Assembly: GCF_041912895.1 (NCBI RefSeq)
Contig: NZ_JAYSGI010000001.1
Span: 186,001 to 250,000 of the forward strand
Direction of reading: 5' to 3'
From: Pelagerythrobacter sp041912895
GTDB lineage: Bacteria > Pseudomonadota > Alphaproteobacteria > Sphingomonadales > Sphingomonadaceae
Length of the DNA: 64,000 nucleotides
The position numbers and the translations under genes are program-made. How positions within the stretch are numbered: position 1 is the first letter of the stretch; the number at the start of each line of letters is the position of its first letter. Positions 8,898 through 19,685 of this stretch are shown here, piece after piece. The notes under the pieces were generated by a model. The model saw nothing but the letters and a program-made list of their open reading frames with translations. It was not told where the DNA came from and made no database searches.

Positions 8898-9015
8898 AGC
8901 GCGCTTCGCTTCGCCTTCCACGACCCAGCGCCATCGGTTCGCCCCGAGAAATCCGGTGCAGTGTCGTTCGTTTCCATGCTACCGGTAGCGAAAGACAACC
9001 AATCGAGAGGCAGCC

Positions 9016-9810
9016 ATGGCAACGGTGATGAACGACAACGCGAGCGGTTCGGATGCCGATATCCGCGCGCAGGTTCCGGACGAGGAATGGGCGGTGCGGG
9101 TCGATCTCGCCGCCGCGTATCGTCTCGTCGCGCTCTATGGCTGGGACGACCTGATCTTCACCCACCTCTCCGTCCGTGTGCCGGGGCCGGAGCATCATTT
9201 CCTCATCAACCCCTACGACATGATGTTCGAGGAGATCACCGCGTCCAGCCTCGTCAAGATCGACGTCGAGGGGCAGCCGGTCATCCCCACCTCGCACCCG
9301 GTCAATCCGGCGGGCTTCACGATCCATTCGGCGCTGCACATGAACTGCGAGGATGCGCATTCGGTGATGCACCTCCACACGCCCTCGGGCCAGGCGGTCA
9401 GCGCGATGGCCGAGGGGCTGATGGAGCACACGCAGACCGGCATGATCGCGCGCAGCGACATCGCCTATCACGAGTACGAGGGCATCGCGACCGATCTCGA
9501 GGAGCGCGAGCGGCTGGTCGAGGACATGGGCGACAAGCACGTCATGATCCTGCGCAACCACGGCACGCTGGCGATCGGCAAGAGCGTGGGCGAATGCTTC
9601 CTGCGGCTCTATTTCGTCGAGCGCGCGTGCGACGCACAGGTGAAGATGCTCGCCGCGGGGCGCGACGGGTTGCATAATCCGCCGCAGGGCACGCCCGAGA
9701 AGGTCAAGGCGCAGACCCCGCCCGCCGGCATCGGCATGGTCGCCAATGCGCTCGCCTGGCCCGCTCTCCTGCGCAAGCTCGACCGGATCGACCCGGGGTT
9801 CCGGGAATAG
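9016..9810 (+). CDS. Class II aldolase/adducin family protein
   Basis: 264-residue protein with the aldolase II/adducin head domain, a fold that uses a zinc ion to act on sugar phosphates or related substrates. The metal site is visible as HLH in VMHLHTPSG and the later RNHGTLAIG. The substrate is unknown: proteins of this length group with the adducin-like class II aldolases of proteobacteria rather than with araD or fucA. The start at 9016 has GAGAGG about six bases upstream. It is the last plus-strand gene before a convergent SDR gene. Confidence 0.85.
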   Translation: MATVMNDNASGSDADIRAQVPDEEWAVRVDLAAAYRLVALYGWDDLIFTHLSVRVPGPEHHFLINPYDMMFEEITASSLVKIDVEGQPVIPTSHPVNPAGFTIHSALHMNCEDAHSVMHLHTPSGQAVSAMAEGLMEHTQTGMIARSDIAYHEYEGIATDLEERERLVEDMGDKHVMILRNHGTLAIGKSVGECFLRLYFVERACDAQVKMLAAGRDGLHNPPQGTPEKVKAQTPPAGIGMVANALAWPALLRKLDRIDPGFRE

Positions 9811-9836
9811 GGCGGGGCCTGCCCATCTGATTGGCG

Positions 9837-10577
9837 TCAGGCGTTCGCGCCACCATCCACCGTGACCACGCCGCCGGTCACCATCGCGGCGGCGGGGCTG
9901 GCGAGGAACGCTACCACGTCGGCGATCTCGCGCGGCTTGGCGTAGCGCCCGACCGCCGTGAGGCTGCGCTGGTAATCGGCCTGCTCGCCGTCCGCCGGGT
10001 TCATTTCGGTATCGGTCGAACCGGGGGCGACGATGTTCACCGTGATGCCCTGAGGGCCGAGTTCGCGCGCCAGCCCGCGAGTGAAGGAAAGCAGCGCGGA
10101 TTTCGACATCGAATAGGCCGTGATGCCGGGGAAGGGCACGCGGTCGCCCAGCGCCGATCCGATCGAGATTATCCGGCCCCCGTCCTTCAGGTGCGGTATC
10201 GCGGCCTGCGCATAGGCGACCGGCCCGCGCACGTTTACGTCGAGCATCTTCTGGAACTGGTCGAAATCGAGGTCCGCTATCATCCCGCCCACGCCGACGG
10301 CCGCATTGTTGACGAGGATGTCGATCCCGCCCAGCGCCTTCACGGTTTCCTCGACGCTGCGCCTGATGGCATCGACGTCGCCGCTGTCGGCCTCGATCGC
10401 TACCGCGCGCCTGCCCAGCTTCTCGATCTCGGCGACGACGCCCTGCGCGCGTCCGGCCGAGCTTTGATAGGTGATCGCGACATCCGCGCCGTTTTCGGCC
10501 AGCGCTTTTGCGATCGCGGCGCCGATACCGCGCGATCCTCCGGTGACGAGGGCGCGCTTACTGGTGAGATCTGTCAT
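9837..10577 (-). CDS. SDR family oxidoreductase (FabG-like)
   Basis: 246-residue classical short-chain dehydrogenase. NAD(P)-binding TGGSRGIG lies near residues 12-19, NNAAVG near 90, the catalytic Ser in SIGSALG, and Tyr-Lys in YSMSK, with a C-terminal GGVVTVDGG. The family reduces carbonyl groups with NADPH; the substrate cannot be told from sequence. The start has an AAAGGA site seven bases upstream. It is transcribed divergently from a disrupted AraC-family regulator, which probably once controlled it. Confidence 0.88.
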   Translation of the reverse strand: MTDLTSKRALVTGGSRGIGAAIAKALAENGADVAITYQSSAGRAQGVVAEIEKLGRRAVAIEADSGDVDAIRRSVEETVKALGGIDILVNNAAVGVGGMIADLDFDQFQKMLDVNVRGPVAYAQAAIPHLKDGGRIISIGSALGDRVPFPGITAYSMSKSALLSFTRGLARELGPQGITVNIVAPGSTDTEMNPADGEQADYQRSLTAVGRYAKPREIADVVAFLASPAAAMVTGGVVTVDGGANA

Positions 10578-10695
10578 CCGTGGTCCTTTCGATAACGTTT
10601 CTGAAGGCTCCGAGAATGGGGCCGCATGGCAGCGGCGGCATTCCCGATCGCACCAGAGATTTGCCCGATCCTGCCAAATCGCTATCTGTGAGGCT

Positions 10696-11577
10696 ATGGA
10701 CCCCTACCCGAACCTCGCCGACCGCCTGCTGGATCACACCGCCCCGTACATTGGGCATCAGCCGGAACTGACCGGCTTCGCGACACCCGTTCCGCGCATG
10801 ACGGTATGGTCCGGCACGCGCGACACCCCGCCGACGCCTGCCCTGTTCGATCCTATGTTCTACGCCGTTCTGCGGGGCACCTAGACCCTCATCATCGGCG
10901 CCAATCGCTTCGATATGACGGCCGGGGGCTGTGCGGTATCGTCGCTCGGCGTGCCATACAGCCACCAGTTGAGCGGGGCGACGCTCGTGCATCCGTATGT
11001 CGGGATCGGCCTCCAGCTCGATATCGACCTGCTTATCCGCGTCATGCTCGATATGCCCAAACGGGAAGATCGCTGGACATGCGTGGTCGCGGCGGGCGAT
11101 CTTGACGGTCCGGTCGGCGATGCCTTCGCCCGCCTCGTCGGCCTCGTCGCCAACCCCGACGATGCCGACATGCTCGCGCCGCATTACGAGGCCGAACTCT
11201 ATTATCGCCTGCTGCAAAGCCCGATGGGCGACACGCTGCGCCAGCTCGGCCCGCGCGACGAGCGGTTCCGGCAACTCAAGGCGGCGGCGGACTGGCTCGC
11301 CGCAAACCACAGCGAACCCGTTTCCATCCCCGAACTGGCGGCGTCGGCGGGGATGAGCGTGACCTCGTTCCACCGGCATTTCAAGGCGGTAACGGGGTTC
11401 AGCCCGCTCGCCTTCCAGCGCCATATGCGCCTGCATGAAGCGCGCAGGCTGCTGGCGGCCGGCAGCGCCAACGTCTCGCGCGTGGCCTATCTGGTGGGCT
11501 ATCTCAGCCCGTCGCAATTCAGCCGGGAGTACAAGGGCATGTTCGGCAACGCGCCGGTCGCCGATCTCCAGCGCTGA
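10696..11577 (+). pseudogene. AraC-family regulator interrupted by an in-frame TAG
   Basis: The reading frame from the ATG at 10696 encodes an AraC-type N-terminal domain, then meets TAG at 10882-10884, then continues in the same frame to the true end at 11577 with matching homology (FYAVLRGT-stop-TLIIGANRF). The downstream part (220 residues if restarted at the ATG at 10915) has the complete C-terminal pair of helix-turn-helix motifs (IPELAASAGMSVTSFHRHFK and VAYLVGYLSPSQFSREYK). One base (for example A for T) would restore a protein of about 293 residues. It is either a recent pseudogene, a sequencing error, or a gene now giving a shorter product. It would regulate the divergent SDR gene. 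Confidence 0.8.
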
Positions 11578-11869
11578 GCCAGGGCAATCCGGCCCGCCAC
11601 AAACCGTTTTCCTACATCGCGCCGATTTGCCAGTCTGCCGCCATGCCGCACCATCGCATTGCCCCCGGAAACATCCCGCCCGCCCGGCGCTCGCGCCCCG
11701 GCGATTTTTTCGTCTCAGGACAGTGTAACATGTGGTCCATGTCTCGCCCGGCGCCGCGCGGCATCCACAGCTTCGCAGCCTGCGGGCGTTGCGGCGCGGC
11801 GGGCGGGTTCCCATATCCGACGCCAAGCGAGGCGCGCATCTTGCCGCGCCCGACGGACGGATTGACAGC
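11578..11869. other. Gene-free region upstream of lon
   Basis: 292 bases with no convincing gene; two short open frames of 68-76 codons have no recognisable content. A run of six T follows a GC-rich stretch at 11690-11708 and could end transcription of the AraC gene. A heat-shock-like promoter may lie at 11788-11816. Nothing else is seen. Confidence 0.5.
11788..11816 (+). promoter_or_regulatory. Possible sigma-32-type promoter of lon
   Basis: GTTGCG at 11788-11793 and CCCATAT at 11810-11816 are separated by 16 bases. The downstream element fits the CCCATnT heat-shock -10; the upstream element is only a partial match to CTTG. lon is a heat-shock gene in most proteobacteria, which is the main support. 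Confidence 0.3.
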
Positions 11870-14284
<2,415 letters not shown>

Positions 14285-14401
14285 TTCGCCTGCGACGGCG
14301 AGTGCGGGCTTCATCTTTCGGCAATGCGCAACGATGCTCCACGATTTGTCCCGAATCGTGCCGGATCGTTGCCGGTCGGTCGCATAGTTCCGGATTTGCC
14401 T

Positions 14402-14430
14402 TTGACAGCCTCGCCAAAAACGCGTTCAAA
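14402..14430 (+). promoter_or_regulatory. Putative promoter of the HU gene
   Basis: A perfect -35 hexamer TTGACA at 14402-14407, then 17 bases, then TTCAAA at 14425-14430 as a weak -10. It lies 69 bases upstream of the HU start. The -10 match is poor, so this is tentative. Confidence 0.4.
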
Positions 14431-14498
14431 TCCCGCCCTTTCGGAGAGGCGATTCACCGAAGCCCGTTTTCCAACTCGATGTCAGGGGGATTCCCAGA

Positions 14499-14771
14499 AT
14501 GAACAAGAACGATCTGATCAGCGCCGTCGCGGACACCAGCGGCCTTTCGAAGAGCGACGCGTCGAGTGCGGTCGAAGGGGTGTTCGACGCGATCACCAAG
14601 TCGCTGTCGAAGGGCGACGAAGTGCGGCTGGTCGGGTTCGGAACGTTCTCCGTCGCGCGCCGCAAGGCCTCGACCGGGCGCAACCCGCGTACGGGCGAGC
14701 CGATGACGATCAAGGCGTCCAATCAGCCGAAGTTCAAGGCGGGCAAGGGCCTGAAAGACAGCGTCAACTGA
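14499..14771 (+). CDS. HU family DNA-binding protein
   Basis: 90-residue histone-like protein that bends and compacts DNA as a dimer. It has the family start MNKNDLISAVADTSGLSK, the core GDEVRLVGFGTFSVARRKA, the DNA-intercalating arm GRNPRTGE with its proline, and the end KFKAGKGLKDSVN. The length is standard. A GGGGGA ribosome site precedes the start, and a strong intrinsic terminator follows. The position after lon matches hupB in other proteobacteria. Confidence 0.95.
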   Translation: MNKNDLISAVADTSGLSKSDASSAVEGVFDAITKSLSKGDEVRLVGFGTFSVARRKASTGRNPRTGEPMTIKASNQPKFKAGKGLKDSVN

Positions 14772-14799
14772 CGCCACGGGCCGCGCGCCGGCCAACCGA

Positions 14800-14834
14800 A
14801 AAGCCGCGCCGCCGCTGGGCGAGCGCGGCTTTTT
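14800..14834 (+). terminator. Intrinsic terminator after the HU gene
   Basis: Ten-base perfect stem aaagccgcgc (14800-14809) with gcgcggcttt (14823-14832), followed by T residues. It separates the HU gene from the convergent lipoprotein gene. Confidence 0.85.
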
Positions 14835-14841
14835 CATGCGC

Positions 14842-15720
14842 TCAGTCGAGCTCGATCAGCGCCATCGGCGCCGCCTGCGCGCGCCGGTCGACCTGCCATT
14901 CGAGCACCTGCCGTCCGCCGTCCTCGGCGGGCCCCGCGTCGGTGTTGTTCGCCAGGATTCGGCCATCGGTGACGATGCGGAACGTCCCCTTCATCTCGGG
15001 GAGCGGCGGCTGGCTTTCGTCCGAAGGGCCTGCACCGGTAAACGGCTCGGATATCCCAGCGAACATCATGGCCTGCATCGGATTGGTGCCGCTCTGCGCC
15101 GCGAAGCCCGGCGCGTCGATCCGAACCCTGTCGCCATCACGCAGCGCGACATGGACGAACGAATTCGCCATCGGCATCTGCTCGATCGTCGGGAACACGA
15201 AATCGTGGTCGAGCCGCCCCGTGATGCGGAAGCTGACAGCGAACTCGCCGTCGCCGAGATATTCCACGCTGTCCCAGCCCGCCTGCCGCTCCAGCCGCGC
15301 GGCCAGATCCTGCGCAGCCTCGGGATCGGACGGGTCGATCCCGCCGAACATCGCGCGCATCATTTGCGTTTCCCGCTCGCGATCACGCTCGCGCGCCTCG
15401 CGCTGCTCCGCCCAGTCGATTTCCTGCTGCGCCAGTTCTTCCGCGGTGCATTCGCGGTCCTCGAAGGTATCGTCGTCGTAGCACGGCTGCGGCGTGTATT
15501 CGTCTTCCAGTTCCGGCTTCGGATTGCTCATTTCCGCAAGCTTGCTCAGCCCGAAGAGATGGATTTCGCCCTCGTAGGCGTAGGCGAACGTGCCGTTCTT
15601 CATCAGCTCGAGTTGCGAGGTGAACGCGCCGGGGGAGAGCATGCAACCGGTGAGCAGCGCGGCGCCCAAGGCGGCGAACCCGGCACTCGCGAGCCGCTTG
15701 AAAGTCGGGAAAACGGTCAT
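14842..15720 (-). CDS. Putative lipoprotein of unknown function
   Basis: 292-residue protein with a lipoprotein signal (ALLTGC lipobox, Cys26), so it is probably anchored to a membrane facing the periplasm. The middle, residues ~75-125, is rich in Glu, Arg and Asp and likely helical (REARERDRERETQMM). The C-terminal half has alternating strands, including VTDGRILANNTDAGP. I know no function; it looks like a conserved hypothetical of erythrobacter genomes. The start at 15720 gives a proper signal peptide. It lies 26 bases downstream of the rlmB-type gene on the same strand and may share its transcript. Confidence 0.75.
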   Translation of the reverse strand: MTVFPTFKRLASAGFAALGAALLTGCMLSPGAFTSQLELMKNGTFAYAYEGEIHLFGLSKLAEMSNPKPELEDEYTPQPCYDDDTFEDRECTAEELAQQEIDWAEQREARERDRERETQMMRAMFGGIDPSDPEAAQDLAARLERQAGWDSVEYLGDGEFAVSFRITGRLDHDFVFPTIEQMPMANSFVHVALRDGDRVRIDAPGFAAQSGTNPMQAMMFAGISEPFTGAGPSDESQPPLPEMKGTFRIVTDGRILANNTDAGPAEDGGRQVLEWQVDRRAQAAPMALIELD

Positions 15721-15746
15721 CGATACCCGCTATGACGTTATTCGGA

Positions 15747-16535
15747 TCAGCGTGTCGCCACAGCATAGAGCGCGATCGCGGCGGCGTTGGAGACGTTCAG
15801 GCTCTCCATCCGCTCGCTGATCGGCAGGCGGGCCAGCGCATCGCAGTGCGCGCCGATATTGTGCCGCATACCTTCGCCCTCGGCGCCGAGCACCAGCGCG
15901 ACCAGCCCGGCGGGCAGGGCTTCGGCGAGGCTCGCGTCGGCTTCGCCGGCCAGCCCGATGCGCCAGTAGCCGGCCTCCGCCGCGCTCTCCAGCGCGCGCG
16001 CGAGATTGACCACCCGCACCCACGGCACGACCTCGAGCGCGCCCGAGGCGGACTTCGCCACCACGCCCGATTCGGGCGGCGCGTGCCGGTCCTGCGTCAC
16101 GATCGCGCAGGCATCGAACGCCGCGGCGGAGCGCAGGATCGCGCCGACGTTGTGCGGATCGGTCACCTGGTCGAGCACCACCAGCGGCCGCGCCGGATCG
16201 CCGCCCAGCACCTCGTCCAGATGCACGTCCTCCAGCGGCGCACATTCGAGCACCAGCCCCTGATGCGGCGCATCGCGCGCGACGAGCCGGGCGAGATCGG
16301 ACACGTCGGCATATTCGACCGGGAAATCGGCGGGCAGCTCGCCATCGAGCGATTCGACACCCTCACGCGTCGCCCACAGCTTGCGGTGGCTGCGCGCCGG
16401 GTTCTTCAGCGCCGCTTCGACCGCATGGCGGCCCCACAGGCGCACTTGCCCGGTGCTCGCCCGGCCGCTGCCGCGCCCACCCTGCATCCGCCCGGCACGC
16501 CCGCGCAACGCCCGCTTGCGGTCACCTTTCGCCAC
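15747..16535 (-). CDS. rlmB: 23S rRNA 2'-O-methyltransferase, RlmB/TrmH family
   Basis: 262-residue SPOUT methyltransferase. The three SpoU motifs are clear: DQVTDPHNVGAILRSA, LVLGAEGEGM, and LPISERMESLNVSNAAAIAL, forming the knotted SAM site. The N-terminal substrate-binding domain (VRLWGRHAVEAALKNP) fits RlmB, which methylates G2251 in the peptidyl transferase region. The start is GTG at 16535, chosen because GGGAG lies at the right distance upstream and the first residues (basic, KGDRKRALRGRAGR) precede the domain. The open frame reaches 16967 but would cover the tRNA-Tyr gene. The family assignment is firmer than the exact site. Confidence 0.86.
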   Translation of the reverse strand: MAKGDRKRALRGRAGRMQGGRGSGRASTGQVRLWGRHAVEAALKNPARSHRKLWATREGVESLDGELPADFPVEYADVSDLARLVARDAPHQGLVLECAPLEDVHLDEVLGGDPARPLVVLDQVTDPHNVGAILRSAAAFDACAIVTQDRHAPPESGVVAKSASGALEVVPWVRVVNLARALESAAEAGYWRIGLAGEADASLAEALPAGLVALVLGAEGEGMRHNIGAHCDALARLPISERMESLNVSNAAAIALYAVATR

Positions 16536-16672
16536 TGGAAACTCCCTGTTCGATCGATCGCCCGGCCCATGCCAGCGGCCCCATTGACAGGCAAGCGCCG
16601 CTTCGCCAAAGGGGCGCCTCTCGGCAAGGGGCCCGCTTCGGCAGGGCACCATTTCCCGCAAGCCAGGCATGT

Positions 16673-16758
16673 GGACAGGTGGCCGAGTGGTTAAAGGCAG
16701 CAGACTGTAAATCTGCCCGCGCAAGCGTACGCTGGTTCGAATCCAGCCCTGTCCACCA
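16673..16758 (+). tRNA. tRNA-Tyr (GTA)
   Basis: 86 bases including an encoded CCA. Acceptor GGACAGG pairs with CCTGTCC; the anticodon arm cagactgtaaatctg gives GTA; a long variable arm (cccgcgcaagcgtacgc region) marks a class II tRNA, as bacterial tRNA-Tyr should be; T-loop GGTTCGAATCC. It lies between the divergent rlmB promoter region and the convergent M28 peptidase gene. Confidence 0.95.
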
Positions 16759-16770
16759 CCTGCCTCTCGC

Positions 16771-18441
16771 TCACTCGCGCGCCGCGGCGCTTTCTTCGCG
16801 GATCGCCTTGAATTCGGAGCCGTCCTTCCAGCCCGGCCAGCGGTCCGAGTTGGCCAGATCGCTGCCGATCGCGTGGAACAGCGCGATATCCTGCACCGCA
16901 CCGGCGAGGTTCCAGTCCTCGCTCCAGGCGTCGCACGCCGCGTGGTAGCAGCGGCCGGTGTAGTCATCGACCCACGCCTGCCCGGCGGCCGTGCCGCCTT
17001 CGACCAGATCCGACGCGCCCGCGATGCCCATCATCAGCAGCACGGGCACGCCGCGCTTGGCGAAGCTGAAGTGGTCGGCGCGGTAGAACAGTCCGCGTTC
17101 GGGCAGGCTTTCCTCGGTCACCGTGCGGCCCTGTGCGGCGGCGAAGCGCGCCATGTCGTCCTCCAGCGTGCCCTGACCCTTGCCGACGAGGATCGCGTCC
17201 TTTGCGCGGCCCGCGGTCTGGAGGATGTCGAGGCCGAGGTTCGCGACCGTCTTGTCGATCGGATAGATCGGGTTGGCGGCATAGTATTCCGAGCCGAGCA
17301 AGCCGCGCTCCTCGGCCGTCCAGAACGCGAAGACGATGCTGCGCTCGGGCTGCGGCGCGGCCTCGAACGCGCGGGCGATCTCGAACAGCCCGGCGACGCC
17401 CAGCGCATCGTCGTTGGCGCCCGCACGGTAGATGCGCCCTTGCGTATCGGGCTCGCCCTTGCCGTAGGCGTCCCAGTGCGCGCCGTAGATCACCGTTTCG
17501 TCGGGCCGAGCGCTGCCGGTGATCTTCGCCAGCACGTTCTGGCTTTGCACGACCTCGTGTTCGACCGGGAACTGCGCCGCGAGTGTGGTTTCCATATCAA
17601 CCGGCGCGAAATCGGCGCGCCGCGCGGCTTCGCTCAGTTGCGCGAGATCGAGCCCGGCGTCGGCGAACAACGCTTGCGCGGTCTCGCCCGAGATCCAGCC
17701 CTGCAACGCGAGGCTGGTCACCTCGTCGGGCGCGCGAACCACGTCATAGTTCTCACCGCCGGGGCTCTCGATCACGTTCCAGCCGTAGCCCGCGCCTTCG
17801 GTCTCGTGGACGATCAGCGCGCCCACCGCGCCGCGCCGCGCGGCTTCCTCGAACTTGTAGGTCCAACGGCCGTAGTAGGTCATCGTCCGGTCGCCGAACT
17901 TGCCCGCCACCGGCTCGCCCGCAGCCGCATGGAAATCGGGATCGTTGACGAGGAACACCGCGACTTTGCCCGTCAGATCGACATCCTTGAAATCGTCCCA
18001 TCCGCGCTCGGGCGCGTGAACGCCGTAGCCGACGAAGACGAGCGGTGCGCCGTCGATCCGTGCGACGTCGTTCGGCTGAAGCGTGGAGACGTAGATGTCG
18101 GTCGGGAAATCGAGCGGCTGCGCCTCGCCGCCATGGGTGAACGCGAGCGTGGCGGGCTCGCCGAGCTGGGTGTGCAGCAGCGGGACCCGCTGCGTCCACG
18201 TGCCGTCCTCGCCGCCGGGTTCGAGCCCGAGCGCCTGCAGGCGGCCGATCAGGTAACCGATCGTCCGCTCCTCGCCCACGGTGCCGGGCGCGCGGCCCTC
18301 GAACTGGTCGGACGCGAGCGTGCGCACCGTCTCGGTCAGGTTGTCCGCGTCGATCTGCGCGGTGGTGTCGGCGGCGTCCTGCGCAATGGCAGCGGACGAA
18401 ACGAGACAGACGGCGGCGAAGGCGGCTGGGCGAAAGATCAT
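16771..18441 (-). CDS. M28 family zinc peptidase, secreted
   Basis: 556-residue aminopeptidase-like protein with an N-terminal signal peptide (cleavage after AAIAQ, about residue 21). A protease-associated (PA) domain occupies the middle (VFVGYGVHAPERGWDDFKD). The M28 zinc site is visible as H and D in GAHWDAYG, D in AGANDDALG, E-E in WTAEERGLLG, and H near the C-terminus (RADHFSFAKRG). The length and order match bacterial M28 peptidases with an inserted PA domain that act in the periplasm or outside. Substrate unknown. Confidence 0.9.
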   Translation of the reverse strand: MIFRPAAFAAVCLVSSAAIAQDAADTTAQIDADNLTETVRTLASDQFEGRAPGTVGEERTIGYLIGRLQALGLEPGGEDGTWTQRVPLLHTQLGEPATLAFTHGGEAQPLDFPTDIYVSTLQPNDVARIDGAPLVFVGYGVHAPERGWDDFKDVDLTGKVAVFLVNDPDFHAAAGEPVAGKFGDRTMTYYGRWTYKFEEAARRGAVGALIVHETEGAGYGWNVIESPGGENYDVVRAPDEVTSLALQGWISGETAQALFADAGLDLAQLSEAARRADFAPVDMETTLAAQFPVEHEVVQSQNVLAKITGSARPDETVIYGAHWDAYGKGEPDTQGRIYRAGANDDALGVAGLFEIARAFEAAPQPERSIVFAFWTAEERGLLGSEYYAANPIYPIDKTVANLGLDILQTAGRAKDAILVGKGQGTLEDDMARFAAAQGRTVTEESLPERGLFYRADHFSFAKRGVPVLLMMGIAGASDLVEGGTAAGQAWVDDYTGRCYHAACDAWSEDWNLAGAVQDIALFHAIGSDLANSDRWPGWKDGSEFKAIREESAAARE

Positions 18442-18554
18442 GGGCGGTCCCCGGTTGCGGAAAAGCGCGCAGCCTAGCCATCCGGAGGGGCGCTGTGAAC
18501 CGATGCCGTTCGCTCGCGCTTGCCCGGTTCGGGCGAGACGCTTAGTGAATCGCC

Positions 18555-19685
18555 ATGCAAACCACGCACCGCCCCGTCATCTCCGCGACCGGCCTGTTCA
18601 CGCCGCCCGAGAGCATCTCCAACGCCGAACTGGTCGCCAGCTTCAACACCTATGTCGAGCAGCACAACACGGCCCATGCCGAGGCGATCGCCGCGGGTGA
18701 GGTGGCGGCGCTGGAGCCCAGTTCGACCGAATTCATCGAGAAGGCGAGCGGGATCAAGGCGCGCCATGTGATGGCCAAGGCGCCGGTGCTCGATCCCGAG
18801 GTGATGGCCCCGCGCTGGGACGAGCGGCCCGACGAGGACCTGTCGGTGCTGGCGGAGATCGGGGTCGCTGCCGCGCGCGACGCGCTGGGGAGGGCGGGGC
18901 GTGATGCGGCCGATGTCGACGCGGTGCTGTGCGCCGCATCCAACATGCAGCGCCCCTATCCGGCGATGGCGATCGAAATCCAGCAGGCGCTGGGGATCGA
19001 CGGCTTCGGCTTCGACATGAACGTGGCGTGCTCGTCGGCCACGTTCGGCATCCAGACCGCCGCCGACTATATCCGCGCAGGCAATGCGCGCAGCGTGCTG
19101 GTGGTCAGCCCGGAGATCACCAGCGGGCACCTCAACTGGCGCGACCGGGACAGCCACTTCATTTTCGGCGACGTGGCGACCGCGGTGCTGGTGGAGGACG
19201 CCGCGCTGGCCCCGGCGGCGCATTGGGACATCCTCGGCACGCGGCTGAAGACGGTGTTCTCCAACAACATCCGCAACAACTTCGGCTTCCTCAACCGCGC
19301 GCATCCCGACAGCGCGGACGCGCCCGACAAGTTGTTCGTCCAGGAAGGGCGCAAGGTGTTCAAGGAAGTCGTGCCGATGGTCGCGCAGATGATCGTCGAC
19401 GAGGCGGACCGGCTCGAGATCGATCCGCAGGGCCTGCGCCGCCTGTGGCTGCACCAGGCCAATGCGGGGATGAACCGGCTGATCGCGCAGCGCGTGCTGG
19501 GGCACGAGGCGAACGAGGACGAAAGCCCGACGGTGCTCGATACCTATGGCAACACCTCGAGCGCGGGCTCGATCATCGCCTTCCATCTCCACAGCGGTGA
19601 CCTCGCGCCGGGCGATACCGGGCTGATCTGCAGCTTCGGGGCGGGCTATTCGGCGGGAACGGTGTTCGTGCGCAAGGCGGGCTGA
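18555..19685 (+). CDS. Beta-ketoacyl-ACP synthase III-like thiolase-fold enzyme
   Basis: 376-residue FabH-like condensing enzyme with the catalytic triad Cys159 (NVACSSATF), His300 (LHQAN) and Asn333 (YGNTSSAG). It is about 50 residues longer than housekeeping FabH (about 320), with an insertion in the first 60 residues (FNTYVEQHNTAHAEAIAAGE) and NNIRNNFGFLN in the cap region, so it belongs to the longer FabH-like group that condenses acyl-CoA or acyl-ACP with malonyl-ACP. Whether it starts fatty acid synthesis or salvages beta-oxidation products cannot be told. Its end overlaps the convergent PAP2 gene by 40 bases. Confidence 0.85.
   Translation: MQTTHRPVISATGLFTPPESISNAELVASFNTYVEQHNTAHAEAIAAGEVAALEPSSTEFIEKASGIKARHVMAKAPVLDPEVMAPRWDERPDEDLSVLAEIGVAAARDALGRAGRDAADVDAVLCAASNMQRPYPAMAIEIQQALGIDGFGFDMNVACSSATFGIQTAADYIRAGNARSVLVVSPEITSGHLNWRDRDSHFIFGDVATAVLVEDAALAPAAHWDILGTRLKTVFSNNIRNNFGFLNRAHPDSADAPDKLFVQEGRKVFKEVVPMVAQMIVDEADRLEIDPQGLRRLWLHQANAGMNRLIAQRVLGHEANEDESPTVLDTYGNTSSAGSIIAFHLHSGDLAPGDTGLICSFGAGYSAGTVFVRKAG

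Noticed and set aside
6782..9022. 746-codon open frame on the minus strand across dnaX and ybaB
   Set aside because: Antisense shadow of two certain genes with no recognisable motif.
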